From Hymenopus coronatus (lineage: Eukaryota > Arthropoda > Insecta > Mantodea > Hymenopodidae): DNA of 64,000 bases. Both the position numbers and the translations under genes were made by a program. The stretch lies in assembly GCA_030762935.1 (NCBI GenBank), contig CM060897.1, positions 113,828,176 through 113,892,175 of the forward strand, written 5' to 3'. Of this stretch, positions 1 to 10,910 are shown one piece after another. The first letter of the stretch is position 1. Every line of letters begins with the position of its first letter. The notes beneath the pieces are model-generated. The model had not been told where the DNA came from and made no database searches. It was given only the letters and a program-made list of their open reading frames with translations.

Positions 1-73
1 AACTCAGATGGCCACAATTTGGAACTTGTGTGCTATTGGTAGATGTCGTAACACATGTAATTTATTTTAAAAT

Positions 74-868
74 CTCTGGTGTGTTCCATTCTTTCTCCAG
101 GTGTTCCACATATAAATATCCTTACAAAAGATGTGTCTTTTATTTACATCGTGCTAATCGAAATAAACATACCAGATTGTTCTTATTGCTTGCTTCTCTG
201 AGAATTAAAGCGAAATAAGGAAATATACGAGGCTAAAGCAATAAGTACGTGAAACGATAGAAGTGCGGTTTATTTTGGGTGTACTGTAGTAAAGAGAGAC
301 GAAATGAAAGGAGGCTTGCTCTTTAAGAAGAGCTAACGTAGCTCAACATTGATACCAATAACAAGGCGTATTTCTAAAACGGTCCAATATACAAGAAAAA
401 CGTATATGTTACAATTTGATTGTTTTAACAAGATCTACATTTTTTGTAATAAGTTTTTGTGTATTTATTACGGTTTACCAGTTATGCAACACTCAGCAAA
501 ATGCATCCAGAAATAAGAGGTCTTCCGAGGTTATTCACAGAATATCCCAGATATGCATTTTATTTGTGACGTAAATATCGTTAACATATGTATTTGAATC
601 AAAATATGGGAGCCATTTTTTATAAAATACAAATCTTCGAATTTCTTTTTCCATACAAAGTGTTGTTTGGGGTGGAGGGATTTTTTTTTCACAATCTTCG
701 TGTCACATTCTTGGAAGATAGCAAACTTCAATTCAAAGTTGGTATTTAACGATCTTTTAGTTTTTGAGCCATGTTGATCATACACACACACACACATGTA
801 CATACTCTACACACAAACACACTGACCTATTTCTAAAAATGTCTTTCTTTATTTTAGGGGTCATCGAA
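74..868 (+). mobile_element. CTGATG element, 3'-truncated copy
   Basis: Recognised by a decayed head (GTGTTCCATT followed by CTTTCTCC), the body motif TGCTAATCGAAATAAACAT, and a CA microsatellite near 781-797. The copy stops in the 3' block and lacks the terminal palindrome and TAGAGAAAGT end. It is non-coding; short reading frames in it are chance. Confidence 0.75.
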
Positions 869-2139
869 GATTGTATTGTTGCGAACCAAGTTCTGAGACG
901 TGGGGGATAGCCATTTTAGAATGGTGAAAGGAAGACAGATGGTAGAGCAATGATAACAATGAGACTTAAATTAAACCAATATATTGAGAAAGATTAAGTA
1001 ATTTGTTATTTGCGCATGTTTGGTTTCCAAAGGTCAATATCGTTCTGATTACGGGGGCTACTAATACCTTAAGAAATACATCTTGGTGTATCGAGGCGAA
1101 GTGAGAAATGAAATGGTTGAGCGGCTGAGCCCGGAGAGACCCCCAAGGCGAACAAGACCAACAGAGGTTCCCCGACGTTCAAGACCTGGTGGTTGGGTCT
1201 GCAGTCCCTTAAATAGATTTAGCCAAAAGGGCATTCCAACATGGTGGCCGTACCCTAATATGGAGAACCAACGCCCTGATAGTCCTACCCAATCAACATC
1301 GAATGTTTATATGTTCTAGAATATACGGTGTGACGTCAAAGTGCGAATATGCACGTAGCCCAACGGAAGTTGGTGTCATCGAAAAGTCCACTAGGAGTGC
1401 CATCGGAAGAGGCTAGTCACTTCCATCCTGTTACTGAAGCAGCTTATAACAAACTTTAATTTTTCCAAGAATATATAAGAATGAAATCCCAATTAATTCA
1501 GATTCATTAATTCTTAATTAATAACATATTACTAAAACAATATGATTTGAACTCTAGCCAATGACACAAGTGACAGTATTACCTGTGACGTCTCGTTATT
1601 GAATTGTATGTAGAATACAATACCTTCTCTACTGGCTATTTATATTATGCATGCTAGAGTAAGAAAAACAAGTCTTATTGTACTTTAGCGAAACCTAAGA
1701 AACTGGATGAGGAATGACGCTGAGTTCAACACGAGTTTGCCTTTCCTTTTCCGCTTCCGCGAAACCACCCGATGTATTATATTCCTTGTTCCATTCGGCC
1801 CAATTGAGGTCGTTGATGTTCCTCGGCTCACAGGGCGGTAGGGGGGTGAAGGGGAAATACAAAACCTATAAAGTACGTTGATCATAAATCACTTTCCTGA
1901 CATAGCCCTGGCCCTGATATCGTACAGGCTTCGGGGTTTAAATCTCTAGTCAACTGACACCTGCGAAAAGAACAAGTGTAAATTTTTCCTGGCAATCTGA
2001 GATACTGGTGTAACTTTTCGCTCTTTCATTCTATTCTTGTGCGTTTATTTCCTTCTTCGTAGCTTACTTTCTGCGTATAGATACAATTCGTTTAGAACTC
2101 CAGGCGTCGGAAATTCAGTGTAATGAGTATTAGTGCAAG
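869..2139. other. unassigned DNA
   Basis: No CTGATG element and no recognisable protein. A 78-codon open frame at 1083-1319 (+) is rich in Arg and Pro, resembles nothing I know and has no visible gene context. The stretch at 1740-1960 is more GC-rich and ends in a weak tRNA box-B-like string (GGGTTTAAATCT), possibly a decayed SINE. Confidence 0.4.
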
Positions 2140-2142
2140 CAG

Positions 2143-2171
2143 CAGTAGTATCGTAGTAGTGGTAGTAGTAA

Positions 2172-2240
<69 letters not shown>

Positions 2241-2275
2241 AAGTAATAGGAGGTAGTAGCAGCAGTAGATGTAGT
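2143..2275. repeat. TAG/AGT trinucleotide microsatellite
   Basis: About 40 nearly uninterrupted TAG units with flanking imperfect AGC/AGT units, followed closely by a T run at 2281-2308. The long Val or Thr runs it gives in translation are artefacts of the repeat. Confidence 0.97.
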
Positions 2276-2281
2276 AGTACT

Positions 2282-2312
<31 letters not shown>

Positions 2313-2689
2313 AGAAAAATCTTTCCAAGACATATCTACAGGCCAATTGGATTTTCGCAACTAAAAGTCCTGTCATCGTCACCTGTGATTTGGAACTGCT
2401 AGGAGCATTACCTCTCTGTAAATTACACTTATTTATTTTTTAAAGCGGGGCCGGTAAAATAAGTCTCAGTGTGAAATGGTCAATCCTTACAATCGCCCTT
2501 TCCTTTTTCCATCCGCGTGGCAGAGAAGCGGAGAGGTTACGTGTTGGCGGTTGTTTACGATTTGGATGATGCGTCTTTTGTGACGTAATCAATTGCACAC
2601 TTTTGAACTCAAAAGTTTGTTAGCAAAATACAAAGATAGGTAAGAGCAACTAGAGAATAAGGATTAATTAATTAATTAATGGCGTGTTA

Positions 2690-2870
2690 TTTAAGGACGC
2701 TCTTTAACTAGTGTGGTTCTCAGCGTGCCATTCTAAATTGGGCGTGAAAGACCGCTTAATTTTGCTCAGAGGTCTCTATCAGGCTTGAGGTTCTTTTACG
2801 TGTCGTAAATCTACGACACGGGACCAATGGCTTTACTTCCCTTCCATGCTAAGGATTTAGAGAATAAGGA
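2690..2870 (-). mobile_element. SINE family B, partial, minus strand
   Basis: Reverse complement of the 3' half of the tRNA-derived SINE at 50706-50985. Shared strings in order on this strand include GTGCCGTAAATC-like, GAACCTCAAGCCTGATA-like and GCGGTCTTTCACGCCC-like sequence. The tRNA-related head is missing, as in a 5'-truncated SINE. Confidence 0.7.
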
Positions 2871-2909
2871 CGAAAAACCACCTTGAAGAACAAAAACTTA
2901 CTTAATCTC

Positions 2910-3035
2910 CCACCACCACCATCACAACCACCACCCCTCCGCCGCCGCCGCCGCAACCACCTCTACTGCTGCTGCTGCCACAACCATTACCACCACCACA
3001 ACCATTACCACCACCACTACCACCGCCTCCTTTTG
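2910..3035. repeat. CCA/CCG-rich trinucleotide tract
   Basis: Imperfect CCA, CCG and CTG trinucleotides with an internally repeated ACAACCATTACCACCACCAC string. Low complexity; the Gly-rich minus-strand frame across it is a by-product. Confidence 0.9.
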
Positions 3036-3645
3036 GGGAGCATATAATAATGTGACAAAAAGGTAGAACAAAAAGTATCACAGATTGCCAGAATAATGTC
3101 AAATATTGCTGGACCGCGTTCGACCAAACGGAAATGTTATAAGGCATAGTTTATTCTATTAATTATACAACCAATCTGATACGCGGTTACACAAAAAAAA
3201 AAGTAATTGTGCAAAAGAAATAGAAAAGGTTCAAAGGAAAGAATTGTTGAGAATGGTATTATACAACTGTTTCTAATAGGGTGCTGCAAGAGTAAGCTAT
3301 AGCCTATATTGGTGAAAGAAATACTAATGCATAGAGCTTTAAATACCGCAGAATACAAGAAAGTGATCACAGAGCAAATAATCAATGGCTATTGACTATA
3401 GTCGGACAATTGACCAAACGGATAATCCCAGAAGTGAGACCATGGTTGCGGATGACCATTTCTTAACTCGGGTTCTGACGAATCAAGGAAGACTTAAGAA
3501 TTATGCCTTCAAAATGAGGAAGATTAACAGTACTAGTTGCTCATACTGAAATGCAGAAGTTATTCCACTGCCCGAGATGTGACTCAAAGAGTAGAGAAGC
3601 TGATACCAAATTGATGTTGAACTGGCAAGAGTAAATTAAATACCA
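3036..3645. other. unassigned DNA
   Basis: I see no repeat-family hallmark, RNA gene or coding signal here. The short open frames lack any recognisable domain. Confidence 0.4.
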
Positions 3646-3649
3646 CCAT

Positions 3650-3965
3650 GATTAAGAGTGGCAGTGCCGTGGCTATATCGCTCGCCTCTCAGCTAGGCGC
3701 CCCTGGTTCGATCCCAATCACGCGCAAATGGGATTTGTGGTGGATTCTTTCCGGGGCTTCAGGTTTCCGACATTCCAGAAATTGCTCCATCATCCTTTTG
3801 CTATCATCCATTTCGCTTGCATTTCTTATCATTCACTTCCTCACGTTCATGGCTGGCGACGGGCCGTTCCATTCGTTCTAGGTTCTCCATTCTGTGATTA
3901 TGTGCCGTTGGCTCCTTCTAACCCCTAGGTAAGTTCTAGGGGAGTGTCACTCCTAAAATACGGGT
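3650..3965 (+). mobile_element. tRNA-derived SINE, family A
   Basis: The head carries pol III-like boxes: a box A region in GTGGCTATATCGCTCGCC and box B GGTTCGATCCC. The tRNA-unrelated body contains CATCCATTTCGCTTGCATTTC and CGGGCCGTTCCATTCGTTC and ends near AAAATACGGGTAG. The same body occurs inverted at 11310-11665, which shows it is an interspersed element and not a tRNA gene. Confidence 0.8.
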
Positions 3966-4440
3966 AGTATAAATCACTACGAAAAAAAATAAGAGTAAAG
4001 AGGCTTGGAATATCTTAAAACAATTAGCAAGGAGAGTACTGAAAAGAAGGAGTAAGATAAAAGAAGAACTCTACACTATTTTCATTTTAAGATATATACC
4101 CACACCCACACATAGGATGAAAGTACGATAGATGACAGATAGAGCTACCATTCCGATCATTGCAGTTCCAGATTTGTATGCCGTGAGAGTAAGGACTTTT
4201 TAGTTGATGGAAACCCAACACGCCTTTCAGAGCAGCGTCTCTTAACATTTTTGGTCCTTACAATAAAAATGTGGTAGCATTAACAGTAGAAATAGTAGTA
4301 GTCATTCATCTCCAATCACTTACACCGCAAAAACCCATCGGCCAATCTACAAACAATGCTCCAATTCCGTGTATTGACAAGCATCTTAGAATTAAGGTTG
4401 TCGGGCGTCAAAATTCCCAAAAGGCTCTCAACCTGACGGC
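3966..4440. other. unassigned DNA
   Basis: Nothing recognisable. A short CACACCCACACA tract lies near 4100. Confidence 0.4.
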
Positions 4441-4605
4441 GAGGACTGGTAGTAGTACTAATAGTAGCAGTAATAATAGAATTCGTATCAGCAGTAGGAA
4501 TGGTATCAGTAGTAAGAATAGGAGCAGTAGCAACAATAGAGGTGGTGGCAGTAGTAATGGTAGTGGCAGTAGTAATAGAACCAGCAGCAGTTTTTTTTTT
4601 TCTAG
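4441..4605. repeat. imperfect AGT/AAT/GGT trinucleotide tract
   Basis: About 160 bases of drifting AGTA, ATAG and GTGG trinucleotides ending in a T run at 4591-4600. It yields long Ser/Asn, Leu or Thr/Ile frames on both strands that are not genes. Confidence 0.9.
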
Positions 4606-4797
4606 TTTCTCTAATTCTAATTCCAAACAATTGAACTCATTATACAATAATAATAGCAAAGAAAGAAATAAAGTAAAAATGACAAATACCAAATATTACA
4701 TAGGTAGATAATGTGTAACATTCCACCACAGAATTCGGTACCGAGATATCTTTGGAAATACACGATAGGATAACCTGAACCCCCAAAAAAATTCAAC

Positions 4798-5375
4798 ACT
4801 TTTAGAAAAGGTCCATCTGTGTGTATGTCTGTGAGTCTGTGTGTTCGTATATCTCTCTCTGAACATGATAGATAAAAAACGAAAAGTTCATATTTAAATT
4901 CAGCACCAAAGCTCTTTACATAGAGACATGTTTCAGAATATTGAATTTATTGCTGTACATTTTTGTATTAAACCACGTATGTATATTAAAGATCTTTATA
5001 TGATAAATAACCTTTATAACTTGAATTTTCTGGGAAGAGCTTCTGAGGAGCTTCGGAATGAACTTTTGCATAACTAGTAAACCATAAGAGATAAACAAAA
5101 CTTTACTGGCAAAAATGCAGATCTCTGAAAAAACAGAATTTGTCATATAGATTTTTTTTTCTCTAGAGTTAACGATTTCGAGGTATTCCTTTTTATTGAT
5201 TTCAATTTTGAAACACATATTCTTTCACAAATATCAAGTCGTTATCCAATTTTGTTTTTGTTTTCCTTCTGGGCTTGCAAAGATAATTGTATTTCAAAGT
5301 CGGATTTTAAAAGAGTTGATATTTTTTTTGCCTAGCATATTTTCTTATTTTCCTTCAACAAACAAAGAATGAAAT
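4798..5375 (-). mobile_element. CTGATG element, minus strand, truncated both ends
   Basis: Starts inside the AGAAAAGGTCC segment (the internal A/T-rich break site of the family) and runs backwards through the microsatellite, AACGAAAAGTT, the AATTTTCTGGGA motif and ACCATAAGAGATAAACAAAA. The 3' palindrome and the CTGATG head are both missing. Confidence 0.8.
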
Positions 5376-5420
5376 ATTAAGTTAAATAATAGTTTAAGGT
5401 ACAGCACTTTTTCCAAAAAT

Positions 5421-6235
5421 CTGCTGTATTCCATTCACAGAACTTTCTCTAATTCTCTGTAAGAAATTATTGTTATAAAGCTTATTTTTCAATTTACTTC
5501 ATAATATTCTAGATAAAATTAGTAGAAATGATATTATTACTTACTACTCTGTAAGTAAAAGGGAAATAAGGGAATACATTAGGTTAAAGCGAGACACATA
5601 TTCTAGAAGCTGGTTTCCATGTAATTTCAATTTGTTTCTTTGTATGGAGTTGAAAAACTCACGTACGAGAAAACTGATAAATATTTCAAAGCTGAAATCA
5701 ATAACAAGCAATATCTGATATGAGGTCATCTCTACAAAAAATGTATATGTAACTTTCTGTCTATCTTTTATGGTTAACGATTTACAAAAAAATCCGCAAA
5801 ATTCATCAAGAATAAACATGTCTTCAGAGGGTAGTTTTAGAAAATTTTAGATATACATTTTATTTGTTATTTACATATCTTAAATATCAGAGATTTTAAT
5901 CAAAATCATTAGAACCATTTTTGAAAACATCAAACTTTTCTAAGCTTTGGTATGTAAAGGGTAGTTGGGGGCGGGATATTTTCTTAAACATCATAGTGTC
6001 GCAATCTTGAAAGATACCGAACTTAGATTTCAAGTTTGGTATTTATCGGTCTTTACGCTTTTGAGCTATGCTGCCCACAGATACATACACACAGACACGC
6101 GCACAGACAGACAGGCACACGGACATTTTTCTGAAAAAAATGTTTTGGATTAACGGGCTCTCAAAACATGTATAAAATCTCGATATCAAGTTTTTGGGTG
6201 CAATACACTATGTACATAGTACGTGTAGAGAAAGT
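5421..6235 (+). mobile_element. CTGATG element, full-length with AAAAAT target repeats
   Basis: A nearly complete copy that defines the family ends. It begins CTGCTGTATTCCATTCACAG, has ACTTTCTCTA about 22 bases in, the palindromic AAGTTTGGTATTTA region near 6030, a CA/CAGA microsatellite at 6085-6120 and the end ATGTACATAGTACGTG-TAGAGAAAGT. The six bases AAAAAT lie directly before it (5415-5420) and directly after it (6236-6241), as expected of a target-site duplication. Confidence 0.9.
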
Positions 6236-6270
6236 AAAAATGCTGTTAAGTTTGGTTTAGATGCATGGAA

Positions 6271-7047
6271 GTTCCATTTATTACCAGACTGCCCTTTAAG
6301 AAAAACTTTCTCTAGCTGTTATAACTACAAACTATTCTTAAAACAGATTATTCTTTTGTTGAATTCATACTACTCGAGATAAACATAGTAGAATTGGTCT
6401 CATTACTTGCTTTCTTGTAAGTAAAGATAAATAAGAAAATACACCAGACTAAAGCGATAGTAAAACTTTTAAACACTGTACACACATGAAACAATTGAGG
6501 TCCGATTCGATTTGTAAGGTTTTGTTTGAGGAAAGTTAGTTTAAAAGTAAAACCAATAACAGGAAATACCTTAAAGACGGTTAACCCTATAAGAAAAACA
6601 TATTTGATATAAATTATGTGTTTTAATTATATCTAAGTTTTTGTATATTAATTTCTGTCTATATGTTACGGTTAAACTGTTATGCAAAATTCTGATTATA
6701 AAAACGTCTTCAGAGACTAGTCCCAAAAATTCAAAATATAATCCTTATTTGCGATTTAAATATTATAATAACGGTATTGTAATCAAAATCGATTGTCATT
6801 ATTTTAAAAAATTGTTCTATGTAAATGGTAGTTTGTGGTGCGGAGATTGCTTTTTAAATCCTCATGTTACATCCTTGGATACATCCTTACATAAATATTA
6901 AGTTTGGTTTTTAAAGATTTTTTATTTTTTATCTATGCTATACACAAACCTTTTACTAAAATGAATTATGGATTCAATCTCGACATCAATTTTTTGGGTG
7001 GAACACTATCTTCTGTAGCTCTATGCACATTGTACGTACATTTCAGT
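6271..7047 (+). mobile_element. CTGATG element, diverged copy without microsatellite
   Basis: Starts GTTCCATT, carries an extra 14-20 bases before ACTTTCTCTAGCTG, and ends near TGCACATTGTACGTACATTTCAGTA. The CA microsatellite position near 6945 is collapsed to TATACACAAACC, so the microsatellite is not obligatory. Confidence 0.8.
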
Positions 7048-7380
7048 AAAAATGGAATTTAAAGATAAATAAATTTGGTAAGTCGATTTTATATATTTGT
7101 TATTGTTGTTTAGAAGTAGGAATAATAATTATTGGTGTGAATTATAAAAGAACGTATGATGTGCGTGTGATGCTTTAGTTACTTATTATATTTTATATAT
7201 ATATATATATCATTAGCATTTTATTTATTTAAAAGCATATTTTTACTTTTATATATAAGGTATATTTAATTATGCTAGTTTCAATGTAGTTGTAAATGAT
7301 GATGTATGCATTTTGATAAATATTTTTATATCAATCAGGTACCAGGGTTATTATACAGATGTTTTACTTTATTTTTTCTT
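7048..7380. other. unassigned A/T-rich DNA with short AT microsatellite
   Basis: Very A/T-rich, with a TA run at about 7190-7212. No coding or element signal. Confidence 0.4.
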
Positions 7381-7383
7381 CTC

Positions 7384-7401
7384 CACGCGTGCTAGAGAAA
7401 G
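7384..7401 (+). mobile_element. CTGATG element, isolated 3' terminal scrap
   Basis: CACGCGTGCTAGAGAAAGT is the family's last ~18 bases, sitting 7 bases upstream of the next copy's head with AAAAAAT between them. This is the junction expected where one copy abuts or inserted into another. Confidence 0.6.
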
Positions 7402-7408
7402 TAAAAAA

Positions 7409-8120
7409 TTGTATGTGTTCCATTCACATGACTTTCTCTACATCTCCGAAACAATTTATTCTTAAAAAACCTATGCTTCAATTTACTTCATGCTAATCGA
7501 GAAAAAAATAACAGTTGTAAGTAGTAGTCTTGTAAGTAGAACCAAACTAAGGGAGTACCATAGGTTAAAGTGATAGTCAAAAGCTGTTTGCTATGCAACT
7601 GAAGCTCTTTTGTTAGTATGAACAGGAGTTGACAAATTGCTGCACGAGAAAGGTATGTTTTTTTTAAAGCTGAAACCAAAAACAAGGAATATGTCAAAAA
7701 CAATCAACTCTATAAAAAAATGTATATAACATATGTTATGTGTTTTAACGTGCTTTACATTTTTATGTGGTAAGTTTTTATCTATCTTTTACTGTTTAGA
7801 GTTATGCAAAATTCCGTAAAATACATCCAGAATGTGTATTCTTCAAAGGCTATTCTCAGAAAATTCAAGATATGCATTTTAGTTGTCTGGTAAATATCTT
7901 TAGTTTACGTTATTTTAATGAAAATGGTTAGAGCATTTTTTGAGACAGTCAAAATTTTCCATAAAAGTTGCATGTAAAGGGTAGTTTGTGGTGGGGGTAT
8001 TTTTCTCAAAATCTTCATCTCGCACCCCTGGAAGGTACTTAACCTAAATACCAAGTTTGGTATTTTATCCACTTTTCGATTTTTAGTTATTGTGTTCATA
8101 GACACACGGACATACTGACT

Positions 8121-8153
<33 letters not shown>

Positions 8154-8299
8154 ACGCATACAGATGTTTTCTGAAAGTGTTTTTTTTTTATACAGGGGAC
8201 CCTAAAACGTATATTTCCAGTGAAATCTAGGCATTGAATATTTGGATAGAGTGCAATACCTTCTATGTATATTGTGTACATAGTACGTGTAGAGAAAGT
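7409..8299 (+). mobile_element. CTGATG element, full-length
   Basis: Head TATGTGTTCCATTCACATGACTTTCTCTAC, G-rich block at 7978-8000, palindromic AATACCAAGTTTGGTATTT at 8047-8067, a pure CA run at 8120-8150 and the terminal TGTACATAGTACGTG-TAGAGAAAGT. Confidence 0.9.
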
Positions 8300-8904
8300 A
8301 AAAATATAGAAGTATGTGTAACGGTACGTACTAGGGTATTTAGTAAGCTAACATTAGTAATGTTTGCATCAGTAAACATAAGACCTGGTGATATGACATG
8401 TACATCAACCTACTTCAGGCTTCAGGCTTCAGGCACTGCAGATACGGTACTATTAAAAAAATGGATGATTACATTAATGGTCATGAGGACAAATGTGCAT
8501 TAACTGTGACTAACAACTTTATTACTATAATTATTCTTTAGTGACGTAATAACTCACCAGGTTTGTTTCGCAAATATAACGTCATGTAAGTTGGCAAACA
8601 TGAGCGGATTACAGCAAATATTCAGATGAAGAGCTAAAGGGGGGGGGGTTGAATGTAGGAAACCAGAGAAGTGAAATTGGCAGCCGTGTCAGGTTATGTT
8701 ATCGATGAGCAGGTAAATTTCTGTTTTCGCAAAATAAAAGTGTTTGTTGATTAGATACAGAAGTAGACTAAACCAAACTTTCATGGCAATTCAGGATTTA
8801 TGGATATTACTCCTGACATTCAAGCATTATTGTGGCAATTGAATCTTATTCACATTTTTATTTTTTCTATTACGTATGAGTAATATACATAACAGACAGA
8901 GAGG
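8300..8904. other. unassigned DNA
   Basis: Contains a short tandem CTTCAGG triplication near 8415 and a G10 run at 8640-8649. No gene signal. Confidence 0.4.
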
Positions 8905-9686
8905 AGTGTGTACTCCACCCAAAATTATACTACGTCTTTTCACCGGAATTCCAGATTTTGCGGGCCCAAGAATCCTAAAAAGAATTTTAAGAAAAATATC
9001 CGAGTGTGTCATGTGTGTGTGCCTGCGGACAACATAACTTAAAAACGAAAAGTCGGTTGTATACCAAATTTGCAATCCAAAGATTTTCGCAAAAACACCT
9101 GCAACAACTGTTTATTTGGAGCATTGTTCGAAAACTTTATTTTCTAAACAATTATTAGTTTTAATTAAAATATTTTAGATATTTTTCTTACGAAAGACAT
9201 ATATTATATCTTGAATTTTCTGGGAGTAACCTATGCAGACCTGTACATTCTGGATGACTTTTGTATAACTGATAAACTATAATGTTTAACTTTACTACAC
9301 AAAAATGTAGATCTCCTGAAAGCATACAATCAGTCATAGACATTTTTTGCAGAATTAACCATTACCTATATATTCTTTATTATTGGTTTCAATTTAAAAC
9401 TACTTAAATTTTTTTCAATCGTGGTGTTAGTATTCTTTCGTTTTATATCTCTTTTGCTTTACTCCTGGCCTTGGAAAGAGAAACAAATTTCAATGCTAAA
9501 AGCATAGAGGCAGATTTTAAAAGATTTGGCTATCGCTTTAGCCGAGTGTATTCCCTTATTTTCTTTTTAATTACAAGGAAGCAAATAATGAGATCATTTC
9601 TGGTAATGTTAACTTGATTAGCCTTACGTGTAATAATTGTTGTTTGTAGAACAGTGAAACAAAATTATATGAATGGAATGCATCAG
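8905..9686 (-). mobile_element. CTGATG element, minus strand, terminal palindrome lost
   Basis: Reads CTCCACCCAAAATTATAC, TTTCACCGGAATTCC, a GTGTGT microsatellite at 9003-9021, AACTTAAAAACGAAAAGTCGG, and ends in ATATGAATGGAATGCATCAG, the reverse complement of the family head. The last ~40 bases of the 3' end are missing. Confidence 0.85.
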
Positions 9687-9944
9687 ATTTTCAAAAAGAT
9701 AAAACTAGCATGTCTTTACAATGAAGCAATTCAGCCTGATGCTGAAAGGATTCACTCGAGGTGATGTAATAAACATCGAGTTGAACACACACGGTTAATC
9801 GTAAAAATACCAACTGCGGACAAGATATTATGGTTTTTCAACCAGACAACGAAGTCGCAAGTATGTTTTACGTCACTATGTGTTAGAAGAGTACATCGAA
9901 CATAAATGTAAATATTCATTATCAATACGGGCAGACTAACCATG

Positions 9945-10105
9945 TATTTTTCGGGGGTTTCCCAGGTCGCCAGGCGAATGCTGGTTAGATTTCTTTAATG
10001 CCTTGAATTTTTGTCAATTCGTTTCCATTCAATTTCATTTATCCTTCATCCCATCGGTTGCTTTCAGGGTAGGAAGTGCCGGTAATGGTGCTCGGTATGG
10101 ATGGT
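9945..10105 (+). repeat. possible SINE body fragment
   Basis: GC-richer than its surroundings, with TCATTTATCCTTCATCCCATCGG and GGAAGTGCCGGTAATGGTGC strings that resemble SINE bodies elsewhere in the window only loosely. No pol III boxes are visible. Confidence 0.3.
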
Positions 10106-10113
10106 AAGCAAAA

Positions 10114-10724
10114 TCTGTGTTCCATTGAATGACTTTCTCTACAACTCTGAAACAAATTATTGCTGAAAAGCGTGTTCCTCTATCTTCTTCTTATTACTCG
10201 CTTCCTTGTATGTAGAAGAGAAATAAGGGAATGCACTAGGATAAAGGGAAAGTCAAATCTTTTAAAAGGTGTTAATTTCCTTATGAGAATGGTTTTAAGT
10301 ATTTTTGAAACTGAAATCAAAAACAAGAACTGTCTTCGAAATGATTAATTCCACGAAAAAAGTGTATGGCATTACGTGTGTTTCCACGAGATCTACATTT
10401 TTTGTGGAGTAAGTTTTATTCTATTTCCTACGGTTTACTAGTTATGCAAAATTTAGCAGAATTTATCTATAATGAAAAGGTCTCCAGAGCCTTTTCCCCT
10501 CAGTGGTTGAGCGCCCTTAAACACTAACCAGAGCCTTTTCCCAGAAAATTCAAAATATACATTTCATCTGTCGTATAGATATCTTTAATATACGGTATTT
10601 TAATCAAAATCGTTAAAGACATTTTTGAGCAAATCAAAATTTTCGCAATTTTTTCGATGTCAAGGGTACTACATTTTTGTGGAATAAGCGTTTCATTTAC
10701 TGAAGTCATTGGTGAAATACAAAC

Positions 10725-10727
<3 letters not shown>
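10114..10727 (+). mobile_element. CTGATG element, 3'-truncated copy with a small insertion
   Basis: Starts CTGTGTTCCATTGAATGACTTTCTCTAC and follows the family to about 10670, then is replaced by a TA microsatellite. It is interrupted at 10499-10527 by 29 foreign bases (separate entry). Confidence 0.85.
10499..10527 (+). mobile_element. 29-bp tRNA-box-A fragment with 15-bp target duplication
   Basis: The inserted bases CTCAGTGGTTGAGCGCCC... match the D-arm/box A of a tRNA or SINE head. They are bracketed by perfect 15-bp direct repeats CCAGAGCCTTTTCCC at 10484-10498 and 10528-10542. Other copies of the host element have this segment once, so the repeat is a target-site duplication from a LINE-type insertion. 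Confidence 0.75.

Positions 10728-10771
<44 letters not shown>
10728..10771. repeat. TA dinucleotide microsatellite
   Basis: About 20 uninterrupted TA units at the truncated 3' side of the preceding element, where the element's G-rich and CA parts would normally be. Confidence 0.97.
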
Positions 10772-10774
<3 letters not shown>

Positions 10775-10910
10775 AATGAAAGTACCAGCAAGATGTAACA
10801 CAGTAGAGAGAGAGAGTTGTAACCCCTTAATTTGGTATTACCACTTCAAAGATGTATTAATATAGGCCGAAAACTGTTTGAACACAAAATGTAATATTGC
10901 AAGTATTGGA

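Noticed and set aside
2092..2443. Long Val, Thr or Leu-run open frames on both strands
   Set aside because: They are translations of the TAG trinucleotide microsatellite and adjoining T run.
5421..6235. Calling the CTGATG element a Helentron/DINE-1-type element because it has sub-terminal inverted repeats, an internal microsatellite and a 3' hairpin
   Set aside because: The architecture is similar, but that class does not make target duplications, whereas AAAAAT is duplicated around at least four copies. Kept unclassified.
5421..6235. Calling the element a standard TIR transposon
   Set aside because: ACTTTCTCTA is exactly terminal at the 3' end but ~22 bases inside the 5' end, so there is no proper terminal inverted repeat.
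8115..8155. Telomeric or CRISPR-like array
   Set aside because: CA runs are single microsatellites within an interspersed element; there is no regular repeat-spacer pattern and no telomere motif array.
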